A stretch of DNA of 64,000 nucleotides from Paraeggerthella hongkongensis (GTDB lineage: Bacteria; Actinomycetota; Coriobacteriia; Coriobacteriales; Eggerthellaceae), in contig NZ_PPTQ01000005.1 in assembly GCF_003340345.1 (NCBI RefSeq), positions 24,312 to 88,311 of the forward strand. The letters are read 5' to 3'. The notes below the pieces were generated by a model, which saw only the letters and a program-made list of their open reading frames with translations, made no database searches and was not told the DNA's origin. How positions within the stretch are numbered: the stretch's first letter is position 1; each line of letters begins with the position of its first letter. Shown here in pieces: positions 51,205 to 59,801 of this stretch. Both the position numbers and the translations under genes were made by a program.

Positions 51205-51218
51205 AAGGAGACCCTCTC

Positions 51219-51764
51219 GTGACTACTCCCGCCACCATTCGTTTGTACGGTACGGCCCCGGACTCCATCGTCGATGGTCCGGGGCTGCGCTTCGCCGTGT
51301 TCGTGCAAGGATGCACGCACGCTTGTCCGGGTTGCCACAACCCCGACAGCCAGCCGTGCGCGGGCGGCGAGGTTCGCCGCATCGACGAGTTGGTGGCCGA
51401 GATTGCGGCCAACAAGCTGGCGCGGGGCGTGACCATTTCGGGCGGCGAGCCGTTCGAGCAGGCCGCCGCATGCGCCGAACTTGCTCGTCAGCTGCGAAAA
51501 CGAGGCTTGAACGTATGGACGTATTCCGGCTATCGCTACGAGCAGCTGGAGGACGGCTTTCCCGATGCCGCTGCACGCGATTTGCTCGACCAGACCGACG
51601 TGCTGGTGGACGGTCCGTTCGTGCAGGCACTTCACTCCTTCGATCTGCCGTGGCGCGGTTCTTCCAACCAACGGTTGATTGACGTTCCCGCAACAAGGAG
51701 CCAGGGGCGTATCGTTTTGTGGGAAACTCAGGAAGACGTGTTTCAAAAGCCTCCGTCATGGTGA
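51219..51764 (+). CDS. nrdG: anaerobic ribonucleotide reductase-activating protein NrdG
   Basis: 181 residues from GTG 51219 after AAGGAG. The radical SAM motif is CTHACPGCHN (CxxxCxxC), preceded by DGPGLRFAVFVQG; TISGGEPFEQA follows. It generates the NrdD glycyl radical. The C-terminal RGSSNQRLIDV is typical. Confidence 0.95.
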   Translation: MTTPATIRLYGTAPDSIVDGPGLRFAVFVQGCTHACPGCHNPDSQPCAGGEVRRIDELVAEIAANKLARGVTISGGEPFEQAAACAELARQLRKRGLNVWTYSGYRYEQLEDGFPDAAARDLLDQTDVLVDGPFVQALHSFDLPWRGSSNQRLIDVPATRSQGRIVLWETQEDVFQKPPSW

Positions 51765-51814
51765 GGCGTTCGCCTTTCAGGGCGATGAGGATTGCAAGAG
51801 GGTAGGACGGCGGC

Positions 51815-52672
51815 ATGGGACAACTCGAACAAGCCATCGAAGGCTTCGTGCGAAGCGATTGGGTTATCACGGCGATAACGGTTGTGGTGATTCTTTCCTT
51901 GACGGCGGTGTGCGCGCGGTTGGTGATGCGGTTCATGCGCAAGCTGCTGCATTTCAACGAAGAGAAGAACCTCCCCTCAAGTTCCATCTTCGTCAACATC
52001 GCGCGTGCTTCAGTGTGGGTCTTGGGCATCTGCATCATGCTGTCTACCTGCTTCAACGTAGACGTGAGCGCCGCTATAACGGCCATGGGCATTGGCGGTA
52101 TCGCCATTTCGCTTGGCTTTCAGGACACGATATCCAACCTGATCGGCGGCTTGCAGGTGAGCCTCATGCGCATTGTCAAGCCGGGCGACAACATAGAAGT
52201 GGGCTCGTCTTCGGGCGTGGTCAAGGACGTGACATGGCGCCATACCACCATCAGGAACAGCGCTGGCGCAGAGGTCATCATTCCCAACTCCATCATCAAC
52301 AAGACGGCGCTCGTGCACCTTCCTCCCACCAACCAGGTATCGATTCCCGTTGTCGTGGCAACCGACGGATCCCGTCTTGACGACTTGGCGGAGGCCATCG
52401 AGCAGGTTGCCGCCGAGGCCGCATCCGAAGTGGCGAAGCTGACGAAGCAGCCGGCCCTTTCCTTTTCGGCTGTCGAAGATGCGGGGTTCAAGGGATCCAT
52501 TGTGTTTCGCGTGGCGGATAGCCGCACGGGTGCTCGGGCAGGCGATGCCGTACTACGTGCCATTGCTCCATTGACCAGGGAGGACAGCATTAATCTGATC
52601 GACGGTGTTTTGGCGGGGAGGCAGCAAGCGGCTGAGGATTCCGCAAACGAGGGAGGGAGGACGAATGGCTGA
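51815..52672 (+). CDS. mscS: MscS-family mechanosensitive channel
   Basis: 285 residues, three TM helices. The pore helix region is AAITAMGIGGIAISLGFQDTISNLIGGLQVSLMRIVKPGDNIEVG (about 85-130). The beta domain follows with VVKDVTWRHTTIRNSAGAEVIIPNS. It releases solutes on hypo-osmotic shock. The 3' end overlaps the DUF2804 gene by 8 bp. Confidence 0.92.
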   Translation: MGQLEQAIEGFVRSDWVITAITVVVILSLTAVCARLVMRFMRKLLHFNEEKNLPSSSIFVNIARASVWVLGICIMLSTCFNVDVSAAITAMGIGGIAISLGFQDTISNLIGGLQVSLMRIVKPGDNIEVGSSSGVVKDVTWRHTTIRNSAGAEVIIPNSIINKTALVHLPPTNQVSIPVVVATDGSRLDDLAEAIEQVAAEAASEVAKLTKQPALSFSAVEDAGFKGSIVFRVADSRTGARAGDAVLRAIAPLTREDSINLIDGVLAGRQQAAEDSANEGGRTNG

Positions 52673-53747
52673 AACGCGATTGACCGAAGGTCCTTTGCAT
52701 AACGACGATGGATCTCTGGCCCAATGCGGTTGGGCTACCGCGCTCGTTCGTTCCTACGACCGCGCGCGTGTGAAGGCGCCGGCTCTGCGCATCAAGGAAT
52801 GGGACTACTACCTGGTGAACGACGATGAGTACGCCGTGGCGCTCACCTTGGGCGATTTGGGGTACGGCGGACTCATTTCGGCGTCTGTCATGGACTTTGC
52901 CGAGGGCGTTTCGCATACGGCCAGCACCATGGTTCCCTTGACCCTGGGCCGGTTTCGGCTGCCGTCCTCGTCGTCTTCCGGCGTGTCGCGGTTCCAGAAC
53001 GGGCGCGTGTCGTTCGACTTCGAGGTGAAGGACGGGTGCCGTCGCATAAAGGCCCAGTTCGCTCGATTCGACGGGCGCGACGATCTGACGTTTGAGGCGG
53101 TGCTTGACGAAGAGCCGCGCGACACGATGGTGATTGCCACGCCGTGGGCCGAAGACCCGCTCGCGTTCTACTACAACCAGAAGATCGTTGCCATGCGAGC
53201 GCAGGGCAGCTTCAAGAAGGGCCTGCTCGTACATGGCTTTTCGCCGGAGCGTTCGTTCGGCTTGCTCGATTGGGGCCGCGGCGTGTGGACGCGCGACAAC
53301 ACGTGGTACTGGGCCGTCGCGCAAGGTTGGCAGGATGGGCGCGGAGGGGCGCAGCCCGGTGCTCATCGGTTCGGACTCAACCTGGGGTACGGTTTCGGCG
53401 ACACGTCCGCTGCGTCCGAGAACATGGTGTTCGTGGACGGCGTTGCCCACAAGCTGCATCGCGTCGACTTCGGCATTCCCGAGAAAGCGGGGGCTGCGGT
53501 TGCGAAAAAGACCGAGGATCGCTACCAGCTTGACCAGCCTTGGCACGTGACCGACGACGAGGGTCGTTTGGATATGGTGTTCACGCCGATGCTCGATCGC
53601 GTCGACTGGATGGATTTCAAGGTGATCCGCACCGACCAGCACCAGGTATTCGGAAGGTTCGACGGTACGGTGACGCTCGACGACGGCACCGTGTTCGAAG
53701 TGGCGAACCTGTTAGGGTCGGCCGAGGTCATCCACAACGTGTATTAG
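52665..53747 (+). CDS. DUF2804 family protein
   Basis: 360 residues from ATG 52665 (GAGGGAGGGAGG upstream, inside mscS). NDDGSLAQCGWAT near the start, IKEWDYYLVNDDEYAVALTLGDLGYGGLISAS, and GRGVWTRDNTWYWAVAQG with GLNLGYGFGDTSAASENM match DUF2804. It is a soluble beta-rich protein of unknown function, translationally coupled to mscS. Confidence 0.88.
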   Translation: MAETRLTEGPLHNDDGSLAQCGWATALVRSYDRARVKAPALRIKEWDYYLVNDDEYAVALTLGDLGYGGLISASVMDFAEGVSHTASTMVPLTLGRFRLPSSSSSGVSRFQNGRVSFDFEVKDGCRRIKAQFARFDGRDDLTFEAVLDEEPRDTMVIATPWAEDPLAFYYNQKIVAMRAQGSFKKGLLVHGFSPERSFGLLDWGRGVWTRDNTWYWAVAQGWQDGRGGAQPGAHRFGLNLGYGFGDTSAASENMVFVDGVAHKLHRVDFGIPEKAGAAVAKKTEDRYQLDQPWHVTDDEGRLDMVFTPMLDRVDWMDFKVIRTDQHQVFGRFDGTVTLDDGTVFEVANLLGSAEVIHNVY

Positions 53748-53753
53748 AGCAAA

Positions 53754-53811
53754 GGGGGGGGGGCAGTTCAAGGCGAACTGAACTGCCCCCCCCCCCCTTT
53801 TTTTTTGTCGT
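53754..53811 (+). terminator. strong terminator with G10/C12 homopolymers
   Basis: A G-run of ten followed by CAGTTCA pairs with TGAACTG and a C-run of about twelve, then nine T. It ends the mscS/DUF2804 unit. The homopolymers are prone to length variation or sequencing error. Confidence 0.85.
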
Positions 53812-53904
53812 TGGTGGGTGCTTCAGGCTTGGTGCCCGATGCGCTGCGGCGGTCGGGACGGGGTGCCCATGCTCTCCGTCCCCCGGAATGAGGCTTGCAT
53901 ACGA

Positions 53905-54115
53905 CTTGCGCGCGAAAAACCGCTCCCGCTGGCAGGTTTTGACGGTTTGGGGTTGTCTAGACGAACTTCGCTTGTCTCACCCCTTTGCTCACTTTTTATT
54001 TTACCTGATCAGAGCGCTGTGATGTCGGATGAGGTTCCCAAGGGCGCTCGTCCCGCCGGACCAAACGACCTCAAACCGTCAAAACCTGCCAGCGGGAGCG
54101 GTTTTTCGCGCGCAA
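53905..54115. repeat. 210-bp element with 50-bp inverted arms, copy 2
   Basis: The left arm (53905-53955) reads GCGCGAAAAACCGCTCCCGC then GGCAGGTTTTGACGGTTT. The right arm (54067-54115) is its reverse complement with only one or two mismatches. The spacer is 111 bp and unrelated to that of copy 1 (14222-14432). Confidence 0.82.
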
Positions 54116-54326
54116 CCTCTTGATTGGGGCGGCGACGAGGGGCGCGCTGCCGGTTGGCGGGGCCCCGCCAGGCAAGGGGGCGCTTGTCGACAACGGCGCG
54201 CTCCCGACAAGCCGGCCAACGGCGCTCCGATTGGCAGCGGGACGCTGTCGATCGGAGCCAACGGGATGCCGGGCAGCGCCCGCCGCCCGTCGTCGCCTGG
54301 CAACACCCCGCCAGTCCCCCCAATAA
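54116..54326. other. GC-rich non-coding stretch
   Basis: Short inverted words (GGTTGGC with GCCAACG, CTTGTCG with CGACAAG) and poly-C/G patches; no gene with a start signal. The same kind of GC-rich low-complexity tract accompanies element copy 1. Confidence 0.4.
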
Positions 54327-54359
54327 AACGAAGGCGAGGTCATCGACCTCGCCTTCGTT
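54327..54359 (-). terminator. terminator of the pilus operon
   Basis: AACGAAGGCGAGGT and ACCTCGCCTTCGTT are perfect 14-bp arms around 5 nt. On the minus strand they are followed by TTTATTGG. It lies 22 bp after the pilT stop. Confidence 0.85.
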
Positions 54360-54380
54360 CTGCCATGCGGTTGGGAGCTG

Positions 54381-55454
54381 TTACAAGCTCGCTGCTTCGA
54401 AGCGGCGCTTGAGAGCTTCCTGGTGGATGCTGTACTGCAGGGCCATATCCTTTGTCACGCGGCCTTCTTTTACCAGGTCGAACAAACTTTGATCCATGGT
54501 GCGCATGCCTTCCGCGCCGCTGGCAGCTATCACGCTGTCGATCTGGTGCGTTTTCTCTTCGCGGATAAGGTTGCGAATGGCGGTGTTCGCGAACATGATC
54601 TCGAATGCAGGCACCGCGCCGCCGTCGATTGCGGGAACCAGCTGCTGGCTGACGATAGCTTGCAGCACCATGGACAGCTGGATGCGGATCTGGCGCTGCT
54701 GCGAAGCGGGGAAGGCGTCGATGATGCGATCGACCGTGCTGGCTGCGCCCGTGGTGTGCAGCGTCGACAGCAGAAGCTGCGCCATTTCGGCAGCGGTCAC
54801 GGCGGTGCCGATCGTGTCGTGGTCGCGCATCTCGCCAAGCAGGATCACGTCGGGCGCCTCGCGCATAGCCGACCGCAGCGCTTCGGAATAGCTGGCCACG
54901 TCGGTGGGCACCTCGCGCTGCGTCACGATGCAGCTGCCGTGCTTGTGCACGTATTCGATGGGGTCTTCCATGGTGATGATATGGCCGCTGCGCTCGTGGT
55001 TCAGCCGATCGACGATGCAGGCAAGCGTGGTTGACTTGCCTACGCCAGCAGGGCCGGTGACCAGCACCAGTCCCTTTTGCAGCTGCGAGAGGCGCAGGAC
55101 TTCCTCCGGTATTCCCATCGCTGCGGGGTCGGGCAGCCCAAAGGGGATGACGCGGATCACGGCGCCGAGCGACCCGCGCTGACGGAAGATGTTCGCGCGG
55201 AAACGCCCGATTCCGGAAATGGCGAATGAGAAATCCTCGTCGTGATTGCCGTTGTCGAGGAATCGATCCATGTTGCGCCCGGATACTTCGTAGATCGCGC
55301 GCACGAACGCTTCGGTGTCGGCGGGCTTGAACGGGGGCGTGTCCAGCCGAACTTGCTGACCGCTCGCTTCGTAGGCCAGGGGAAGCCCTGCTATGATGAA
55401 GACGTCGGACGCCTTCGCGTCAACCATCTCCTGCAAAAGTTGTTCCAGTTTCAT
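54381..55454 (-). CDS. pilT: type IV pilus PilT-family ATPase
   Basis: 357 residues from ATG 55454 (ATAGGAGACACC). KLEQLLQEMVDAKASDVFIIAGLPLAYE is the PilT N-terminal domain; Walker A GPAGVGKST, Asp box ITMEDPIEYVH, Walker B LLGEMRD and His box LSTLHTTGA. The VLQAIVSQQLVPA segment corresponds to the AIRNLIRE-containing PilT C-terminal region (AIRNLIREEKTHQI is present). It powers pilus retraction in model systems. No PilB/GspE assembly ATPase is in the window, so it may act differently or with a distant partner. Confidence 0.92.
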   Translation of the reverse strand: MKLEQLLQEMVDAKASDVFIIAGLPLAYEASGQQVRLDTPPFKPADTEAFVRAIYEVSGRNMDRFLDNGNHDEDFSFAISGIGRFRANIFRQRGSLGAVIRVIPFGLPDPAAMGIPEEVLRLSQLQKGLVLVTGPAGVGKSTTLACIVDRLNHERSGHIITMEDPIEYVHKHGSCIVTQREVPTDVASYSEALRSAMREAPDVILLGEMRDHDTIGTAVTAAEMAQLLLSTLHTTGAASTVDRIIDAFPASQQRQIRIQLSMVLQAIVSQQLVPAIDGGAVPAFEIMFANTAIRNLIREEKTHQIDSVIAASGAEGMRTMDQSLFDLVKEGRVTKDMALQYSIHQEALKRRFEAASL

Positions 55455-55462
55455 GGTGTCTC

Positions 55463-55927
55463 CTATCGTGTTTGAGCGGCGCCCGACCAGAGCGTTTCGC
55501 CCGAGCTCGCGTTCGTCCACTGCGTCGTTGCTTTCCATGCCGTTATCTCGTACGTTGCGTTGGCGCGCACGGTTAGTTCGATGTCCAACGCTCGGCCGCT
55601 TTCGGTGCTGAACTTCGCCGAAACGGTCGTTCCTTCGCGCTTGGCGTTGCTCGGCAGCATGCCGTCCACCGCAACGAGGGCGGCGTCGAGGCTGCCGCCT
55701 GCTTTTCGTACGCTTGCCAGCGTTTCGTCGACGTTTGCGAGCAGATTCTGTGCCGCGCTTTCGTTGACGTAGGTGTCTGCGGTGAACGCTGCCTGCTTCT
55801 CCGCTGCCGCGTACGTTGCCTGGGCCGTGCTGATGGACAAAACTCCCAGTACGGCCAAACACAAGACGGTCATCAGGGTAAACAGGCTGATGGGTCCGAT
55901 GCGTACCGATCCTTTCGATCTGCTCAT
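55463..55927 (-). CDS. pilus-operon protein with one N-terminal TM helix
   Basis: 154 residues; AGAGGAGGC Shine-Dalgarno; ATG overlaps the upstream stop (TGATG). SLFTLMTVLCLAVLGVLSISTAQATYAAAEKQ is a pilin-like hydrophobic helix running into an amphipathic one, then a small globular domain ending WTNASSGETLWSG. No G/E cleavage motif of a classical prepilin is evident. Probably a minor component of the apparatus. Confidence 0.65.
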   Translation of the reverse strand: MSRSKGSVRIGPISLFTLMTVLCLAVLGVLSISTAQATYAAAEKQAAFTADTYVNESAAQNLLANVDETLASVRKAGGSLDAALVAVDGMLPSNAKREGTTVSAKFSTESGRALDIELTVRANATYEITAWKATTQWTNASSGETLWSGAAQTR

Positions 55928-56394
55928 CAAGCCTCCTCTGCGCCGGTCGAGTAGCGGGACGTGTCCAACGTGTATACGGTTTCGGCACCTTGCGTTACTG
56001 CGATATGGGCGGTATACAGGGTTCCGCCGCCCTTGTCATGTTGCTCTACCGTGCGGTTGACCTGGTATGTTGTGCTTTCGTTTCCTGCATCCGGCGTACC
56101 GTCGACTTCCACCAGGCTACCGTTTGCAATGGTGAACGATGCGGTCATGTTCCCCGATGCTGGGTCGGCTGCGAACGCTTCGGCGTTGTTCGCAGCAATC
56201 GTGACGGCGTTTGAAAGGTGGTCGGCTTCCGTTCCGCGCTCGTGCGCGATTCCCGTAAGCTGAACCACCACGGCAAGCGCGGCCATCAGAAATGCAAGAA
56301 GCACAAGCGATTCAACGATGAACGCGCCGCCATGCCATGAACGGCGGTTCTCTTCGCGTGCGCGCCTGTGGCGCGGAATCTGCACGACCATCAT
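55927..56394 (-). CDS. type IV prepilin-like protein
   Basis: 155 residues. WHGG|AFIVESLVLLAFLMAALAVVVQLTGIA is a prepilin signal: Gly before the cleavage site, hydrophobic stretch, and Glu at +5. The rest is a small Thr/Ala-rich globular domain. Translation is coupled to both neighbours by 4-bp overlaps. Confidence 0.75.
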   Translation of the reverse strand: MMVVQIPRHRRAREENRRSWHGGAFIVESLVLLAFLMAALAVVVQLTGIAHERGTEADHLSNAVTIAANNAEAFAADPASGNMTASFTIANGSLVEVDGTPDAGNESTTYQVNRTVEQHDKGGGTLYTAHIAVTQGAETVYTLDTSRYSTGAEEA

Positions 56395-56918
56395 GAACCC
56401 CCTCGGACGCTGCGCAAGGCGACGGAGGTCGAGCCCTGGTCGGTGTACACGGTTAGCAGGCCGTTCTCGTATGCGAAGTCGAATCGCTTCGATTTCACGA
56501 TTTCACGCGCTTTTTCCGGCGTGAAGGCGGCGTCGGCGCGAGCGTATTCTTCGACGATCGATCCTTGGTAGGCGTACAGTCTTGTTTCGTACACGCCGCT
56601 TTCCAGGCGCTCGGTCAGCACGAGCGCCGACCCCTCCGGTCCTTCGGCCACTCCTACGGCGTCGGTCGCATCGTTTGCGCGAATGGAGTTTCCTATGAGC
56701 GACAATCCCAGACGTGTTTCGTCGGAGGCGGTGCGCACGGCGTTGATGGACTTGTACGCGTTCGTTCCTACAAGCAGCGAGATCAGGAGAAACAGCGAAA
56801 GCACCGCGAACAAGATCGTGATGAACACGCGGTCGCGACTTTGGCTCGGGCGGCTTGCGGCTTGACCCGGGTGCGTTGCCTGGACAAGCGCCTGTGCTAT
56901 GTTGTGGTTGCCGTTCAT
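56391..56918 (-). CDS. DUF4860-like pilus-operon protein
   Basis: 175 residues from ATG 56918. Polar N-terminus (SRPSQSRDR), one TM (VFITILFAVLSLFLLISLLVGTNAY), then a beta-rich domain with LGLSLIGNSIRANDATDAVGVAEGPEGSALVLTERLESGVYETRLYAYQG. This matches DUF4860 proteins found in Actinobacterial/Firmicute pilus clusters; the identification is moderate. Confidence 0.7.
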   Translation of the reverse strand: MNGNHNIAQALVQATHPGQAASRPSQSRDRVFITILFAVLSLFLLISLLVGTNAYKSINAVRTASDETRLGLSLIGNSIRANDATDAVGVAEGPEGSALVLTERLESGVYETRLYAYQGSIVEEYARADAAFTPEKAREIVKSKRFDFAYENGLLTVYTDQGSTSVALRSVRGGS

Positions 56919-57241
56919 TTTGCCAGCACCACGACGTTGGGCATGACGTTGTCGGCGAACACCTCGTAGGTGATTGCGTAGTCGCTCCGGTTTACGACAA
57001 GCCCGTAGTTTTTCTCGAGATACGCCAAGGACGGCGGATAGGTGCCCTCGATCGCGCAGCATTGCTTCGCGCTGTTCAGTATGGCGTTTCGCACCGAAAG
57101 CTCGCCTTGCTCGCGTAGGGTTGCGCTGACGAAACCGTAGGCGACCCAAATGAGCGCCGCTGCGGCAACGATGGCGAAAAATATCGACATGCGTTTGCGC
57201 GTTCGCTTTCTGATCTCCTGTTTTGTCATCTCGCGGTACAT
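56915..57241 (-). CDS. small pseudopilin-like protein
   Basis: 108 residues. Basic start (KQEIRKRTRKR), one TM (MSIFFAIVAAAALIWVAYGFV), then SVRNAILNSAKQCCAIEGTYPPSLAYLEKNYGL, which resembles the post-helix region of GspG/pilin-like proteins. It overlaps the next gene by 4 bp. Confidence 0.65.
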   Translation of the reverse strand: MYREMTKQEIRKRTRKRMSIFFAIVAAAALIWVAYGFVSATLREQGELSVRNAILNSAKQCCAIEGTYPPSLAYLEKNYGLVVNRSDYAITYEVFADNVMPNVVVLAK

Positions 57242-57245
57242 GGTG

Positions 57246-58298
57246 TTATCCGATCGATCCCATGATGCCGATAAGGGGCAGCATGACGGCTATCAGCGTT
57301 GCTCCCACGCTGACGGTCAAAAAGGCCGCCAAGGTGGGCTCCACGCTGTCGATGAGGCGATCGAGACGGATGGAGGAGTCGTCGAAGAACGTGTCCGACA
57401 AGCTGGCCAGCACGGTTTCCAGGCTTCCCGAGCGTGTGCCTACCACGAGCATGCGCGCGTAGACGGGCTCGAACACGTTGTTGTCGAATACTGCTTGCGC
57501 CAGGCTTTTGCCGAGCGACGGGTCGGTCATCTGGCCGCGCACGTTCTCAAGCTGGGATTTCAAGGCGGGATGGTCGACCATGGCAACGGCGCGCTCCATA
57601 GCGGTGTCGGTGTTTACGCCGGCTGCGACGAAGGTGGCGAGTGCGGCCGTGAACCGCCCGACGGCCATTTGACGCAGCGGTTCGCGCGTGAGCGGCATGC
57701 GTTCGAGCAGCCGGACAAGCTTGCTGCGGCCTTGGGGCGAGCGGCTGGCGACGATGCCGACAAGCACCAGCACCGTGCAAAGCAGCGTAATGCCCAAAGC
57801 GGTCCATCCGATGATGATGGACGCGTTCACGTAAGCGAAAGATCCGCTGGTCAGGTTGCCGGTCAAGCCGGTGTAAACGTCAACGAACACGGGCAGGATG
57901 ACGGCTACGGTGAACAGCAGGATCACCGTCATCACGGACAGGAGCGCGGCGGGGTAGGCAACGGCGCTTTTGGTTTTAGCGTACAGGCGGTCTTCTTCGT
58001 CGTAGTACTTCGCCAGGCTCCACAGCACGTTCTCCAAGCGTCCCGAGTGTTCGCCGGCGGCAACCATGTCCACCACGTGATGGGGGAAGCTCTCTGACTT
58101 TTCCAAAGCCTCAGCCAGTGATTTCCCTGAGATCAGCTCTGCATATACGCTGTCGCAGGCGTTCTTGAACGCGGCGTCCTGCATGTTTTCGCCTAGCAGG
58201 TAGACGGCTTCGTCCATCTGAATGCCGGCTGAGTGCATGACGGCGGCGCTTTCGCAAAATGCGGCGATCGCACTGCTTTCGAGCATCTTCGTGGCCAT
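57246..58298 (-). CDS. type II secretion/type IV pilus inner-membrane protein GspF/PilC
   Basis: 350 residues with two T2SSF domains: AAFCESAAVMHSAGIQMDEAVYLL (about 12-35) and FTAALATFVAAGVNTDTAMERAVAMV (about 212-237). Each is followed by TM segments: YPAALLSVMTVILLFTVAVILPVFV, IIIGWTALGITLLCTVLVLVGIV and FLTVSVGATLIAVMLPLIGIMGSIG. It is the platform protein for pilus assembly. Confidence 0.9.
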   Translation of the reverse strand: MATKMLESSAIAAFCESAAVMHSAGIQMDEAVYLLGENMQDAAFKNACDSVYAELISGKSLAEALEKSESFPHHVVDMVAAGEHSGRLENVLWSLAKYYDEEDRLYAKTKSAVAYPAALLSVMTVILLFTVAVILPVFVDVYTGLTGNLTSGSFAYVNASIIIGWTALGITLLCTVLVLVGIVASRSPQGRSKLVRLLERMPLTREPLRQMAVGRFTAALATFVAAGVNTDTAMERAVAMVDHPALKSQLENVRGQMTDPSLGKSLAQAVFDNNVFEPVYARMLVVGTRSGSLETVLASLSDTFFDDSSIRLDRLIDSVEPTLAAFLTVSVGATLIAVMLPLIGIMGSIG

Positions 58299-58343
58299 GT
58301 CCCTACTCGCTCCTTATCTTGCCCTCATGCGCAAACTAGCATG

Positions 58344-59366
58344 TCAGTACGTGTAACGATCGGTGTAGCCGGTTCCGTCTCCGACGTAGCTTGACGCGCC
58401 CCCTGCGGCAAACGTGGTGTCGATGCGCGTCCAGGTGTTCTGCCTGACGTCGATACCGGCGCCGATCCACGTGCCATCAATATATATCATGTTCCATGCA
58501 TGGTATATATTATCAGGCGAGACGTTTCCGGTGATTATCTTGCAGGGAACGCCTTGGCTACGAAGCATAGCCGCTGCGAGGGATGCGTAGTCGAAGCAGA
58601 TGCCGGTTTTGGCGTTGATGGTTGCGTCGGGGGAGGGAACGTATCCGGTTGCGTCGGCAAGTGCAGCGGCTTTCTCCTCGTCGTACGTTACATTGTCCAC
58701 GATCCAAGTGTAAACGGCGCGCACCACGTCGCCTTGGTTCTGCGCGTTGGCGCATAGCTCGTTCGCCAGTTTTGCCGCGGCGCTGTCCGGTCCGTAGTTG
58801 CAATAGACGCTGGGCCTGATGAACGGTTGAAACTCGTCGGAAAGGGCCACGTTTTGATCGGGCAGGCTGGCCAGTTCGACATAGCGGTTTCCCGACGTGT
58901 TCTCCCATACGGTGAAAGAGTAGGTTGCGTTGCCCTCGCTGAGCGGGCACGATATGGGCGTACCGTCGTTGGGGAGGTCGTAGTTGTACTCCAGACCCCC
59001 GCTTTTCACTTGGAACTTCAATCGAGATTGCGATGTGGCGCTGACCGAAACGTAACCCTCCGAAAGATGGGAAGCGTCTATGAGCGCTCCGTCGAGGTTG
59101 GTCGCGGCCGATGCGTCGAAGGGGGAGAGGGCGGGTTCGGTCTGCGTGAAGGCTGGCCCGGAGGTTTGCCCCTGGTTGCCGCTTGACGGAGAGTCGGTTC
59201 CTCGGCCGCTTTCGCTGCAGCTTGTCAAAAGAACCAGGAGCGCGCAGGCGAACGCGGCCGCGCGCAGGCAGCGGAAGATGCGGTGCGCGCGAATTCTCCG
59301 GGGCATGGAAGCCGCCGATTTCGCAGACTGTCGACAAGGGACGACTATCGCAGCGTCTTCCTGCAT
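58344..59366 (-). CDS. transglutaminase-like lipoprotein
   Basis: 340 residues from ATG 59366 (AGAAAGG Shine-Dalgarno); an internal ATG at 59306 would give a more usual 30-residue lipoprotein signal. The lipobox is LLVLLTSC. The C-terminal transglutaminase-like fold has the catalytic Cys in KTGICFDYASLAAAMLRSQGVPCKII, His in YHAWNMIYIDG and Asp in GAGIDV. Such domains act as cysteine proteases or crosslinkers at the surface. It is first in the pilus operon, suggesting a role in processing or linking pilus or surface proteins. Confidence 0.85.
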   Translation of the reverse strand: MQEDAAIVVPCRQSAKSAASMPRRIRAHRIFRCLRAAAFACALLVLLTSCSESGRGTDSPSSGNQGQTSGPAFTQTEPALSPFDASAATNLDGALIDASHLSEGYVSVSATSQSRLKFQVKSGGLEYNYDLPNDGTPISCPLSEGNATYSFTVWENTSGNRYVELASLPDQNVALSDEFQPFIRPSVYCNYGPDSAAAKLANELCANAQNQGDVVRAVYTWIVDNVTYDEEKAAALADATGYVPSPDATINAKTGICFDYASLAAAMLRSQGVPCKIITGNVSPDNIYHAWNMIYIDGTWIGAGIDVRQNTWTRIDTTFAAGGASSYVGDGTGYTDRYTY

Positions 59367-59419
59367 GCACGCCTTTCTGGGGTTGAGCCGTATTGGGCAT
59401 TATACCGCTATGCTGCAGC

Positions 59420-59801
59420 GTGGATCGCAGGGTACGCCAAGCTGCGGGAAAGGCATGGAGGATGTGTTGTTTCGAAGGGCGCCCCAGGGCTCGATTTGCT
59501 TGTTTATGTACGTTCATCAGGTTTTACCGCTTATTCAACAGTTGGGTAAACAGCCGAAAAATGCACCCGACAAAGAGACATTTGGACGCTTGCATGGTAA
59601 ACTAATTAAGGGTTTGTACGGTTTTCGCATGAACGGAAGCTCGGGCAAGCCTACCACGGGAGTCACGAACACGAGCATGCTCGATAACGTAACGGCACAC
59701 TGACAGGGGAAGCGCTCGTCGCGCTTCGCATCGTGCGGGCTAGTTGCCCGGCGCAAGCGTCAATCCGGAATGGCGATCCGGTAGAAGTGTGGGTGATACG
59801 T
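59420..59801. other. divergent intergenic region and leader of the giant surface protein
   Basis: TGGTAAACT (about 59597) is a possible extended -10 for the plus strand, which would leave a leader of about 190 nt. That leader contains hairpins such as GAAGCGC/GCGCTTC near 59710. A c-di-GMP riboswitch was considered and not supported. No short gene is evident. Confidence 0.4.

Noticed and set aside
49112..51436. 774-codon open frame on the minus strand opposite nrdD
   Set aside because: A GC-rich antisense shadow with His/Arg/Gly-rich composition and no motif; nrdD on the plus strand is unambiguous.
59600..59800. Possible c-di-GMP-I riboswitch before the giant surface protein
   Set aside because: A GGGCAAGCC stretch recalls the motif, but the conserved GCAAAGCC and tetraloop-receptor features are missing.
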